Source: a bacterium (lineage in GTDB: Bacteria > Myxococcota_A > Bradymonadia > UBA7976 > UBA1532). Taken from it: a stretch of DNA of 64,000 bases. A program made the position numbers and the translations under genes. Each line of letters begins with the position of its first letter. Position 1 is the first letter of the stretch. This document shows, piece by piece, positions 17,835 through 26,447 of the stretch. The notes under the pieces were generated by a model, which saw nothing but the letters and a program-made list of their open reading frames with translations, did not search any database and was not told where the DNA came from. The stretch spans positions 66,425 to 130,424 of the forward strand of contig JAUHYW010000012.1 of NCBI GenBank assembly GCA_030426085.1, in the 5' to 3' direction.

Positions 17835-19319
17835 GTGGGCCGGCTCGAGACCAAGCTGCTCGTCCTGCTGGTGCTGCTCATCGCGGTGCCCATCTCGGTC
17901 GCGTTCATGCGCAGCCAGACCCTCTTCGACCGCAGCCTCGCCGTCGGCCTCAACCCGGGGGTCACCGAGGCGCTCGACGACGCGGTCGAGGTCTTCGGGG
18001 CCTACGTGCGCAGCGAGAAGGCCCGCCAGGAGGCCCTCGCCCGGGGCATCGCCGAGGGCCGCCCGCTCGCCGACCGGGCCGCCGCCGGGCCCGACGCGGT
18101 GCGTGACCTGCTGCGCGGCCACGCCCGGGCCCCCCGGGTGCAGCGCATCGCGCTCGTCGGCGGGCCGGGGGTGGCCGACGTCACCGTCGAGTCGCCCACC
18201 TTCGGCGACCCCGCCCGGTGGCGCGTCCGCACGCTCGAGCTGCCCCTGACCGGGGTGCCGGGCTACGCCGCGCTGCGCTACACCTTCGGCCTCGAGGCGG
18301 CCTTCCTCGACCGCTTCGAAGCGATGGAGGCCGAGGTCATCGCCCCCCGGGCCGCGCTGGAGACCTACCGCGAAGAGCTGGCCGCCGACTTCGCCCTGCG
18401 CTTCCTGCTGCCGCTGTTCGGGGCGGTGCTCGTCGCCGGCATCATCAGCGTCGTCGTCGGGCGGCGCATCACCCTGCGGCTCAAGACGCTGCGCCACGCC
18501 ATGGAGCAGGTCGCCGCCGGCGACCTCGAGGTGCGGGTGGCCCCCACCGGGCGGGACGAGGTGGCCGACCTCGCCCGGGGCTTCAACGACATGACCCGCC
18601 GCCTGCGCGAGAGCCGGACCCGCATCGAGCACCTGACCCGGGTCTCGGCCTTCCAGGGCATCGCCCGCCGGCTGGCCCACGAGATCAAGAACCCGCTGAC
18701 CCCGATATTGCTCGCGGTGCAGCAGATCCACCGCAGCTACAAGGGCGACGACGCCCGCTACCGGCGCACCCTCGACAGCGCCCACGAGATCGTCGTCGAC
18801 GAGGTCGCCACCCTCGAGCGGCTGGTGACCAACTTCAGCCGGTTCGCCAAGCTGCCCACCGCCGAGCGGGTCGACGAGGACCTCGCCGCGTTCGCCCGGG
18901 ACATCGTCGCCGCCCACCCCGAGATCGAGGGCCTGAGCGCCGAGACCCCCGACCGGCCGGCGGTCGCCGCGGTCGACAAGGGGCTCTTGCGGCAGGCGCT
19001 GACCAACCTCGTCAAGAACGCCGGTGAAGCGCTGCGCGACGTCGAGCGGGCGCCGCGTGTCACACTGCGGGTCGAGCCGACGGCGGACGCGGTGCGGCTC
19101 GTCGTCGAGGACAACGGGCCGGGGGTGCCCCGGGACGCGCGGGAGCGCATCTTCGAGCCCTACGTCACCGGCAAGGACGACGGCACCGGCCTGGGGCTGG
19201 CCATCGTCAAGAAGATCGTGCTCGATCACGATGGATCCATCGCGGTGACCGACAGCGCCCACGGCGGCGCCCGATTCGAGATCGTGCTGCCGCGCCACGT
19301 CGAAGGAGAGCCCGGGTGA
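17835..19319 (+). CDS. NtrY-like sensor histidine kinase
   Basis: A 494-residue inner-membrane kinase. Two spans (about 7-25 and 190-215) enclose a periplasmic sensor region. A HAMP domain (about 215-265) leads to the HisKA box with RRLAHEIKNPLTPI, the phospho-acceptor His being that of AHEIKNP. The ATPase domain carries LTNLVKNAGEAL (N box), EDNGPGVP (G1) and GTGLGLAIVKK (G2), so it should be active. This order resembles NtrY. No response regulator is adjacent; the partner must be elsewhere. GTG start. Its stop overlaps the receptor start (TGATG). Confidence 0.9.
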   Translation: MGRLETKLLVLLVLLIAVPISVAFMRSQTLFDRSLAVGLNPGVTEALDDAVEVFGAYVRSEKARQEALARGIAEGRPLADRAAAGPDAVRDLLRGHARAPRVQRIALVGGPGVADVTVESPTFGDPARWRVRTLELPLTGVPGYAALRYTFGLEAAFLDRFEAMEAEVIAPRAALETYREELAADFALRFLLPLFGAVLVAGIISVVVGRRITLRLKTLRHAMEQVAAGDLEVRVAPTGRDEVADLARGFNDMTRRLRESRTRIEHLTRVSAFQGIARRLAHEIKNPLTPILLAVQQIHRSYKGDDARYRRTLDSAHEIVVDEVATLERLVTNFSRFAKLPTAERVDEDLAAFARDIVAAHPEIEGLSAETPDRPAVAAVDKGLLRQALTNLVKNAGEALRDVERAPRVTLRVEPTADAVRLVVEDNGPGVPRDARERIFEPYVTGKDDGTGLGLAIVKKIVLDHDGSIAVTDSAHGGARFEIVLPRHVEGEPG

Positions 19320-22003
19320 TGCGCAATCGCCGGACGTCGCTGGCCCTGCTCGTGGGGGCCCTCTTCACCCCCGGCGTCGGCTGGGGCCAGACCCCCGCTG
19401 AAGAGGCGCCGCCCGCCGAAGAGGCGCCCCCCGCCGAAGAGGCGCCCCCCGCCGAAGAAGCGCCGGCCGAAGAGGCCGTCGCGCCCGCGCTGCCCGACGG
19501 CTTCGAGCCGCCGCGGCTGCTCCAGGAGGTCCAGGCGGCCTATCCCCCCGAGGCCCAGGCCGAGAAGCTCGCCGGCGACGTCGTCCTCCAGCTCACCGTC
19601 GACGAGGAGGGCGCCGTCAGCGAGGCCGCCGTCGTGCAGTCGGCCCACCCGCTGCTCGACCAGGCGGCGCTCGAGGCCGGGTTCCAGCTCGTCTTCGAGC
19701 CGGCGAAGATGAACGGCGAGCCGGTGCCGGTGCAGCTCAACTACCGCTACGGCTTCACCTACGTCGAAGAGAAGGTCGAGGTCGCCGCGCCGGTCGACGA
19801 AGAGCAGCCCACCGGCACCCTCGAAGGCCGGCTCTACGAGCGGGGCAGCGTCGACCCGCTGCCCGGGGTGCGGGTCATCCTGCGCGAGCTCGAGCTCGAG
19901 ACCTTCAGCGACGCCGAGGGCCGCTTCCGCTTCGAGGCGGTGCCCGCCGGGCCGGTCATCATCGCCATCGAGGACGACGTCTACGGCGACCTCGAAGACG
20001 AGGAGGTCATCCAGGCCGGCGAGGCGGTCGAGGTCACCTACCGGCTCGAGAAGGAGAGCTTCGGCGACCGCATCCAGGTGTTCGGCAAGCGCCCCAAGAA
20101 GGAGGTCGTGCGCCGCACCATCACCGTCGAGGAGATCCGGACCATCCCCGGCACCAACGGCGACGCGCTCGGCGTCGTGCAGAACCTGCCCGGCGTCGCC
20201 CGGACCCCCTTCGGCCAGACCGACCTCATCCTGCGCGGCGGGGGCAACACCCAGGCCTTCCTCAACCAGCAGCCGATCCCGATCCCGTTCCACTTCGGCG
20301 GGGTGCGCTCGACGGTGGCCAGCGCGCTCATCGAGAGCATCGACGTCTACCCGGGCAACTTCGACCCGGAGTACGGCCGGGTGAGCGGAGGCATCGTCGA
20401 CATCCGCCTGCGCGAGCCGCGCACCGACCGGCTGCACGGCTACGTCGAGGCCGACTTCTTCGACGCCGGGGTGCTCGTCGAGGGCCCGGTGGGCGACAAC
20501 GGCGGCTTCGCCATCGCCCTGCGCCGCAGCTACTTCGACGTGCTGCTCGCCAACGCCCCCCTGCCCAGCAGCTTCAGCATCACCACCGCGCCCCGGTGGT
20601 ACGACGGGCAGATCCTCTACGAGTACAAGAAGGGCGGCCACCGCCTGCGGGCGCTGGCCTACGGGTCGAGCGACCAGTTCGAGTCGATCATCGAAGAGCC
20701 GCCCGAGCAGAACACCCTCATCCGGGGGGACGCGGTGGCCAAGCTCGAGTGGGTCGGGGGGCAGGTCGAGCACACCTGGGATCTCGACGAGACCGTGCAG
20801 CACACGCTCAACGTGGCCTACCTGCTCAGCGGCATCGAGTTCGGGGTGGGCGAGATCTTCCGGCTCGATTTCCTCTTCCACGAGCTGTACATCCGCGACA
20901 CGCTGCGGGCGACGCTCGACGACGGGCTCGACCTGCGCCTGGGCATGGACGTCGTCAACCGCTGGGCCTCGATCGGGGCCCTCGGCGCGGCGACCGGCCC
21001 CCCTCGGGAAGGCGAGACCGGCGGCGGGTTCGGCTCCGACGAGACGGTCAGCATCGACTACGACGACTTCGAGGCCAACTGCGCGCTGTTCGGCGCCCTC
21101 GAGTGGAAGCTCGGCCCGGTCCTGCTCGTGCCCGGGGTGCGGTTCGACGTCTTCAGCACGATCGACGACTACCGGCTTCAGCCCCGGTTCTCGGCCCGGT
21201 GGGAGGTCACCGAAGGCACCGTGGTCAAGGCCGGCGTCGGGCGCTACGTCGAGCCGCCCGAGGGGCAGGACACCGCCCCCGGCTTCGGCAACCCGAACCT
21301 CGTCGCCGAGGACAGCCTGCACTACTCGGTGGGCTTCGAGCAGGACTTCACCGACGCGATCAACCTCGACGTGAGCGTCTACTACAAGACCTTCGACGAG
21401 CTGGTGACCCGGGCCCAGAGCATCGACGCGGCCTCGGTCGACCCCAGCGCGGCGTTCGGGGGCACCGGGCCGTCGCTGCTCAACCAGGGCGAGGGGCGGG
21501 CCTACGGCCTCGAGTTCCTGCTGCGGCACGACTTCAGCGACCGGGTCTTCGGCTGGATCAGCTACACCCTCCAGCGCAGCGAGCGCCGCGACCGGCCGGG
21601 CGAGGACTGGCGGCTGTTCGACTTCGACCAGACCCACAACCTGGTCCTGATCGGGCAGTACAAGCTGACCCCCAAGTGGAGCCTCGGCTTCCGGTTCCGG
21701 GTGGTCAGCGGCAACCCCGACACCCCGATCGTCGACGCGGTGTTCGACGCCAACACCGGCACCTATGTGTCGATCGCCGGCGAGGCCAACAGCACCCGCC
21801 AGCCGACGTTCAACCAGCTCGACATCCGGGTCGACCGGGAGTGGGTGTTCGACACCTGGCGCCTGATCGGCTACCTCGACCTGCGCAACGCCCTCAACGC
21901 GGCCAACGCGGCGGGCTTCCAGTACAACTACGACTACACCCAGCGCACGCGGGCCTTCGAGATCCCGATCTTCCCGTCGTTCGGCTTGAGGGGGGAGTTC
22001 TGA
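19319..22003 (+). CDS. TonB-dependent receptor with built-in TonB C-terminal-like domain
   Basis: An 894-residue outer-membrane receptor. A signal peptide (about 1-22) is followed by an Ala-Glu-Glu-Ala-Pro repeat (about 26-52). Next comes a TonB C-terminal-like domain (about 60-145, with YPPEAQAEKLAGDVVLQLTV), a carboxypeptidase-regulatory-like beta sandwich (about 160-245) and the plug domain (VVQNLPGVARTPFG, LILRGGGNTQAFLNQ). The rest is a 22-strand-type barrel ending in a terminal aromatic strand (FPSFGLRGEF). Carrying its own TonB-like domain in the periplasmic N-terminus is atypical. Substrate unknown. ATG chosen over an adjacent GTG because GAAGGAGAG lies eight bases before it. It overlaps the kinase stop. 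Confidence 0.87.
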   Translation: MRNRRTSLALLVGALFTPGVGWGQTPAEEAPPAEEAPPAEEAPPAEEAPAEEAVAPALPDGFEPPRLLQEVQAAYPPEAQAEKLAGDVVLQLTVDEEGAVSEAAVVQSAHPLLDQAALEAGFQLVFEPAKMNGEPVPVQLNYRYGFTYVEEKVEVAAPVDEEQPTGTLEGRLYERGSVDPLPGVRVILRELELETFSDAEGRFRFEAVPAGPVIIAIEDDVYGDLEDEEVIQAGEAVEVTYRLEKESFGDRIQVFGKRPKKEVVRRTITVEEIRTIPGTNGDALGVVQNLPGVARTPFGQTDLILRGGGNTQAFLNQQPIPIPFHFGGVRSTVASALIESIDVYPGNFDPEYGRVSGGIVDIRLREPRTDRLHGYVEADFFDAGVLVEGPVGDNGGFAIALRRSYFDVLLANAPLPSSFSITTAPRWYDGQILYEYKKGGHRLRALAYGSSDQFESIIEEPPEQNTLIRGDAVAKLEWVGGQVEHTWDLDETVQHTLNVAYLLSGIEFGVGEIFRLDFLFHELYIRDTLRATLDDGLDLRLGMDVVNRWASIGALGAATGPPREGETGGGFGSDETVSIDYDDFEANCALFGALEWKLGPVLLVPGVRFDVFSTIDDYRLQPRFSARWEVTEGTVVKAGVGRYVEPPEGQDTAPGFGNPNLVAEDSLHYSVGFEQDFTDAINLDVSVYYKTFDELVTRAQSIDAASVDPSAAFGGTGPSLLNQGEGRAYGLEFLLRHDFSDRVFGWISYTLQRSERRDRPGEDWRLFDFDQTHNLVLIGQYKLTPKWSLGFRFRVVSGNPDTPIVDAVFDANTGTYVSIAGEANSTRQPTFNQLDIRVDREWVFDTWRLIGYLDLRNALNAANAAGFQYNYDYTQRTRAFEIPIFPSFGLRGEF
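19394..19477 (+). repeat. 18-base tandem repeat coding PAEEAP units
   Basis: About four and a half copies of an 18-base unit lie near the N-terminus of the TonB-dependent receptor and encode repeated Pro-Ala-Glu-Glu-Ala-Pro. It probably forms an extended acidic linker between signal peptide and TonB-like domain. It may vary in copy number. Confidence 0.8.
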
Positions 22004-22893
22004 TGCGTCGCCTCGCCTTGATCATCGGCTTCGTGGGGCTCGTCGGCTGCGGGCCGGAGTTCGACCCGTTCCACCTCGCCAACAAGTTCCGCATCCTCAC
22101 CATCAAGACCGAGCCGCCCGAGCTGGTGCTCGACCCGGGCCTGCTGACCGGCGAGATCACCGGCCCGGTGACCCTGCCTCCGCCGGTGGAGATGACCGCG
22201 CTGCACCCGCCGGCCGATGGCATCCGGTGGCGGTGGGACGTGTGCCTGCTCAGCCTCGACTCGCTCAACGGCTTCCAGTGTGTCACCCCCGAGCTCGAGG
22301 TGACGCTGCCATCGACCGATGACACCGCGACGCTCGACCTGCTCCAGGTGCTGACCGCCATCGCGGGGGACTTCGGCGGGATCCCCGATGGCATGGGCGG
22401 CGCCGATGCCATGGACGGCGCCGCCTGCCCGCCCTTCCTGGCGCTGCCCGACGGGTCGTGCCTCGGCCGGCTCGACGTCCAGGTGAAGGTGACCGCCGGC
22501 CCGCCGGGCGAGGAGATCGTGGCGGTGCGCAAGGTGCCGGTGTACTTCGACGCCGAGCGCGAGCCGAACCGCAACCCGGACGTGACCGGGATCACGGTGA
22601 CCGGCGATCCGGTGCGGGGCGGCGAGATCACCCTGACCGCCGAGCTGGACGATGCGAGCCTGGAGACGTTCGTGAACCTCAGCGGCGACACCCGGACCGA
22701 GCGGCCGGTGATGAGCTGGTTCACCACCGCCGGGGAGCTCCAGCCGGGGGCCACGTTCGACGACGACCGCGACACGACGCTGGTGCTGCCGACCGACGAG
22801 ACGCTCGACACGGTCGAGGTCTACGTCGTCGTACGGGACGGGGACGAGCGGCGGGGCATCGACTTCGAGACGGTCAGCATCACTCTGGAGTGA
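22003..22893 (+). CDS. Lipoprotein downstream of TonB-dependent receptor
   Basis: A 296-residue precursor with lipobox GLVGC (Cys about 16), so it is likely lipid-anchored. The body is beta-rich and contains two or three immunoglobulin-like stretches (VTGITVTGDPVRGGEITLTAEL; VEVYVVVRDGDERRGIDF). I recognise no family. It starts at an ATG overlapping the receptor stop, with GGGGGGAG upstream, so it is probably an accessory surface protein made with the receptor. Confidence 0.7.
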   Translation: MRRLALIIGFVGLVGCGPEFDPFHLANKFRILTIKTEPPELVLDPGLLTGEITGPVTLPPPVEMTALHPPADGIRWRWDVCLLSLDSLNGFQCVTPELEVTLPSTDDTATLDLLQVLTAIAGDFGGIPDGMGGADAMDGAACPPFLALPDGSCLGRLDVQVKVTAGPPGEEIVAVRKVPVYFDAEREPNRNPDVTGITVTGDPVRGGEITLTAELDDASLETFVNLSGDTRTERPVMSWFTTAGELQPGATFDDDRDTTLVLPTDETLDTVEVYVVVRDGDERRGIDFETVSITLE

Positions 22894-22924
22894 GGCGGGC
22901 TGCGCCGGCTCGGTGATGCATTTC

Positions 22925-22940
22925 GCCCCGCCTGCGGGGC
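22925..22940. terminator. GC-rich hairpin after the receptor operon
   Basis: GCCCCGC at 22925-22931 and GCGGGGC at 22934-22940 form a perfect seven-pair palindrome 32 bases past the lipoprotein stop. There is no T-run after it. It shares the core GCCTGCGG with the large palindrome near 26358. Confidence 0.4.
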
Positions 22941-23044
22941 AAGGCTCCCCAGTCGGCGTCGCCCGACCGGCCGGAGGGCGCCTGGGGCGGGCTGGCCCGG
23001 GCCCTGCAATCATGAGGGGTATCCATCCACCGGAAGGAGACCCC

Positions 23045-23560
23045 ATGGCTCACATCGCCGCCCTCGTCGGGCCCGAATTCGAAGACTGCGAACTGACCCA
23101 CCCCGCCCGCGCGCTCGGCGAGGCGGGGCACACCCTCGACATCCTCGGGCGGGCGGCCGGCGAGACAGTCGAGGGCAAGTCCGAAGGCACCCGGGTCAAA
23201 GTCCAGAAGCGGGCCAGCCAGGCCGACCCCGCGGACTACGCGGCGCTGTTGATCCCCGGCGGCCACGCGCCCGACCACCTGCGCATCGACCCCGGCGTGG
23301 TCGGCTTCGTGCGGGCGTTCGACAAGCTCGAGCGGCCCATCGCCGCCATCTGCCACGGGCCGCAGCTCCTCATCGAGGCCGGCGTCGTCCAGGGCCGCCG
23401 CCTGACGAGCTGGCCCTCGGTGCGCACCGACCTGAAGAACGCCGGGGCCGAGGTGGTCGACGCGCAGGTCTGCGAAGACGGGCACCTGATCACGTCTCGG
23501 AAGCCGGACGACCTCGACGCCTTCTCGGTGGCGCTGCTCGAGCGCCTCGGCGGCCGCTGA
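23045..23560 (+). CDS. DJ-1/PfpI family protein
   Basis: A 171-residue cytosolic protein of the class I glutamine-amidotransferase-like fold. The nucleophile elbow AICHGPQLL carries Cys103 next to His104, and PGGHAPDHLR precedes it, as in PfpI/YhbO glyoxalase or deglycase-like proteins. Length is normal for the family. Proposed activities (protease, glyoxalase III, repair of glycated groups) cannot be distinguished from sequence. The ATG is preceded by GGAAGGAGA. The next gene overlaps its stop by one base. Confidence 0.88.
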   Translation: MAHIAALVGPEFEDCELTHPARALGEAGHTLDILGRAAGETVEGKSEGTRVKVQKRASQADPADYAALLIPGGHAPDHLRIDPGVVGFVRAFDKLERPIAAICHGPQLLIEAGVVQGRRLTSWPSVRTDLKNAGAEVVDAQVCEDGHLITSRKPDDLDAFSVALLERLGGR

Positions 23561-24741
23561 TGGTGGTCGCCTTCGCCCGCGCCGACGCCCCGGCGCCCGA
23601 CCCGTACATCGCCGAGCGGGTCGAGGCGGTCACCGGCTTCCCCGCGACCCCCGGCAACCGGGTCGACGTGCTGCGCAACGGGGTCGAGATCTTCCCCGCG
23701 ATGCTCGACGCCATCCGCAGCGCCGAGCGGGTCATCGAGTTCATGACCTTCGTCTACTGGAAGGGCGACATCGCCCGCCGCTTCGCCGACGCCCTCGCCG
23801 AGCGGGCCCGGGCGGGGATCACCGTGCGGGTGCTGCTCGACGCCTACGGGGCCCACCCCATGGATCGGGCGCTCATCGAGCGCATGCGCGAGGCGTCGTG
23901 CCGGGTCGAGTGGCTGCGCCCGCTGAGCACCCGCCCGTGGAAGATCGAGAGCCGCAGCCACCGCAAGCTGCTCATCTGCGACAACACCGTGGCCTTCACC
24001 GGCGGGGTCGGCATCGCCGCCGAGTGGGAGGGCGACGCCCGGGACGCCGACGAGTGGCGCGATACGCACTTCCGGGTGCAGGGGCCGGCGGTCGCCGGGC
24101 TGCGGGCGGCCTTCGCCGACAACTGGATCGAGGCCACCGGCCGGCTCGACGTCGCCCCCCACGAAGCCCGCCCCGAACCCCGGGACGACGGGGCGCCGGT
24201 GCAGGTCATCCCGTCGTCCGACCGCGTCGGCTGGAACCCGGCGGCGCTGGTGCTGACGGTCCTGATCGAGCAGGCCCGGACCCGCATCCGCATCGCCACC
24301 CCCTACTTCACCCCGGCCACCGACCTGCTCGACCGGCTGTGCGCGGCGGTCGACCGGGGGGTCGAGCTGGAGCTGCTCGTGCCCGGCGAGCACATCGACT
24401 CCCGCCTCTCGCGGCTGGCCGGCGAGGCGGTGTTCGACCGGCTGCTCGAGTGCGGGGCGGCGATCTACCGCTTCGAGCCGTCGATGCTGCACCAGAAGCT
24501 GATCCTGGTCGACGACCGGGCGGCCTGCGTCGGCTCGGCCAACGTCAACGGCCGCTCGATGCGCCAGGACGACGAGATCTCGATGGTGCTCTACGGCGAG
24601 GCGGCCATCGCGCAGCTCTCGGCGGACTTCGAGGCCGACCTCGAGCGATCGACCCGGATCCCCGACGCCGCCTGGCGCGAGCGGCCGTGGTACCGGCGCC
24701 TCGTCGAGTGGTTCGTCTGGCGCTTCCGGCGCCACCTGTGA
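23560..24741 (+). CDS. Phospholipase D / cardiolipin synthase-like protein
   Basis: A 393-residue PLD-superfamily enzyme with two HKD motifs: SHRKLLICD (His134) followed by AFTGGVGI, and LHQKLILVD (His311) followed by GSANVNGRSM. This matches bacterial cardiolipin synthases of the ClsB type, which lack the two N-terminal membrane spans, as here. The likely reaction is transfer of a phosphatidyl group to phosphatidylglycerol or glycerol at the inner membrane. It begins in the TGATG overlap with the DJ-1 gene and converges on a minus-strand lipoprotein four bases after its end. Confidence 0.87.
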   Translation: MVVAFARADAPAPDPYIAERVEAVTGFPATPGNRVDVLRNGVEIFPAMLDAIRSAERVIEFMTFVYWKGDIARRFADALAERARAGITVRVLLDAYGAHPMDRALIERMREASCRVEWLRPLSTRPWKIESRSHRKLLICDNTVAFTGGVGIAAEWEGDARDADEWRDTHFRVQGPAVAGLRAAFADNWIEATGRLDVAPHEARPEPRDDGAPVQVIPSSDRVGWNPAALVLTVLIEQARTRIRIATPYFTPATDLLDRLCAAVDRGVELELLVPGEHIDSRLSRLAGEAVFDRLLECGAAIYRFEPSMLHQKLILVDDRAACVGSANVNGRSMRQDDEISMVLYGEAAIAQLSADFEADLERSTRIPDAAWRERPWYRRLVEWFVWRFRRHL

Positions 24742-24745
24742 GCCC

Positions 24746-26200
24746 TCAGCAGGGGCAGTCCAGGTCGAGGATCGGCAGGGTGCTCGCCGGGGCGTAGGCC
24801 CCGTCCTTCGGGGCGTAGACCGCCCCGTCGCCGCTGTAGCCCTCGACCCCGATCAGGGACGGCAGCGCCCCCCCCAGATCCATGGCCGCGGCGGGGGTGA
24901 ACGGCTCGGCGACCGGCTGCCCGATGGGCGTCAGCCGGAGGCCGTCGACGGTGAACGCCTGCCACAGCCCGCCCCCGAAGCCGCCGCAGCCCAGGCCGGC
25001 GTCCATCTTGATCACCGCCAGCGCCGCGCCGCCCGGCGCGGTGAAGCCCCGGGCCGTGATCCGGGTGACCCCCGCCCCGTCCCACGGGCCCGCGCCCGCC
25101 CCGTGCTGCGCCTCGTAGGCCGCCTGGATGTCCTTCCAGGCGTCGCTGCGCCGGATCTGCTCGACCGCCGCGTTCTGCTGCGCGGGCGGCACCGGCGTCG
25201 GACGCCAGGTGGCGGCAGCCGGCCGGTCGGGCCCCTCGAGCCGGGCGAACACCGCGCCCGCGCAGTCGGTGGCCGCCTTGTCGACCTTGCCCGCCAGGTA
25301 GCGCCCACCGCCGTCGCTCATCTGCCACACGGCGGCCGCGACCTCGTCCGCGCTCGCCTTCTTGCCGCCCGGCTGCATCTCGCCATCCCAGGTCTGCACC
25401 GCCCCGAAGTGGGGGATGACCATGCCCAGCACGACGACCTCTTCGATGGTGCCCCCGCAGCGGCGGCCGTTGGGGCCGTAGAGGGTGACCGCCCGGCCGA
25501 CGTGCGGCGATCGGGGGGCCGCGGCGGCGGCGACGTACGGCCGGCCGCGGGCGAGCAGGCGGGGGGCGGCGGCGGTCTCGACCGGCTCGCTCAGGATGAC
25601 GTACGGCGCGTCGAGCATACGCACGAAGCGGACCCCGGCCGGGCCGGCGTCCTGGGGCGCGGGGCCGATCACCGTCGAGGCGAGCATCTCCTCCCGAGCG
25701 ATGCGGGGCTGCTTCTCGTGCAGCGTCATCACGAGCTGCTTGGGCCCCACGTCGCGGTAGTCGCCCGAGGCCCAGGTCTGGGTGAAGCGCACCCGGGCCG
25801 TGCCCGGCCCGGGGGTGACGCGCAGGTCGTCGGCGGACACCGTCATCGGCTTCTCGAACATGCGCCGACGGTCCTTCATCCAGCCGTCACGGTCGAAGCG
25901 TGAGGTGCGGGGCCCGGCCCGCTTGATGCCGAAGAAGCGGGGGGCGTAGGTCGCCGCGTAGGCTTCGAAGTCGCCGTCGTTCTGGGCGGCGAGCCACCGA
26001 TCGAAGACCGCCCGGGCGGCCTGCTCGGTCAGCGTCGGCGCGACGGACGTCGGCGGATCGACCGGCGTCGGCGGCGGATCGACCGGCTTCGGCGGCGGCT
26101 CGACCGGCGTCGGCGGGGTCACTGGCTTCGGCGGCGGGGGGTCGTCGCTGCACCCGGGCAGCAGGCAGGCGGCGAGGAGCGCGAGGGCGAGGCGGGTCAT
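24746..26200 (-). CDS. Proline-rich lipoprotein with NTF2/SnoaL-like domain
   Basis: A 484-residue precursor with lipobox LLPGC (Cys about 17). A Pro-rich linker follows with PPKPV/PPTPV repeats (about 23-52). An NTF2-like segment (about 58-160) contains the FDRWLAAQNDGDFEAYAATYAPRF pattern typical of SnoaL/DUF4440-like folds. The rest of the protein is unrecognised and ends in a Cys-rich DLDCPC tail. The ATG has GGAGG six bases upstream. It lies downstream of the large palindrome and converges on the PLD gene. Confidence 0.7.
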   Translation of the reverse strand: MTRLALALLAACLLPGCSDDPPPPKPVTPPTPVEPPPKPVDPPPTPVDPPTSVAPTLTEQAARAVFDRWLAAQNDGDFEAYAATYAPRFFGIKRAGPRTSRFDRDGWMKDRRRMFEKPMTVSADDLRVTPGPGTARVRFTQTWASGDYRDVGPKQLVMTLHEKQPRIAREEMLASTVIGPAPQDAGPAGVRFVRMLDAPYVILSEPVETAAAPRLLARGRPYVAAAAAPRSPHVGRAVTLYGPNGRRCGGTIEEVVVLGMVIPHFGAVQTWDGEMQPGGKKASADEVAAAVWQMSDGGGRYLAGKVDKAATDCAGAVFARLEGPDRPAAATWRPTPVPPAQQNAAVEQIRRSDAWKDIQAAYEAQHGAGAGPWDGAGVTRITARGFTAPGGAALAVIKMDAGLGCGGFGGGLWQAFTVDGLRLTPIGQPVAEPFTPAAAMDLGGALPSLIGVEGYSGDGAVYAPKDGAYAPASTLPILDLDCPC

Positions 26201-26277
26201 GGGGGCCTCCGGCGGTTGCTCGGCACACTCAACCGCAGCCGGCCGCCGGACGCAATGGCGGCCGCCAAGGGCTCGTC

Positions 26278-26439
26278 AGGAAATATCCTCGGGCCTGCGG
26301 ACCCGATCTCGAATCGCCTGCGGCGCTTTCGTCCTCGCCTGCTTCGTCGACGCACCTCGGGTGCGTCTTCCTCGCAGCCTGCGGGCGCGCAGCCGCAGGC
26401 GCTCCGATCTCGGGCCCTCGGCGATCCGAGCTATTTCCT
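26278..26439. repeat. 162-base imperfect palindrome (REP/MITE-like)
   Basis: AGGAAATA at 26278-26285 is mirrored by TATTTCCT at 26432-26439. The centre is a perfect eight-pair hairpin, GACGCACC (26349-26356) with GGTGCGTC (26360-26367). CGCCTGCGGC occurs once in each arm at matching distance. GCCTGCGG appears four times over both orientations. It fills the gap between a lipoprotein gene and the SurA-DsbA gene. It could end transcription of the latter, or be a small repeated mobile-type element. Confidence 0.7.
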
Positions 26440-26447
26440 TCCAAGCC

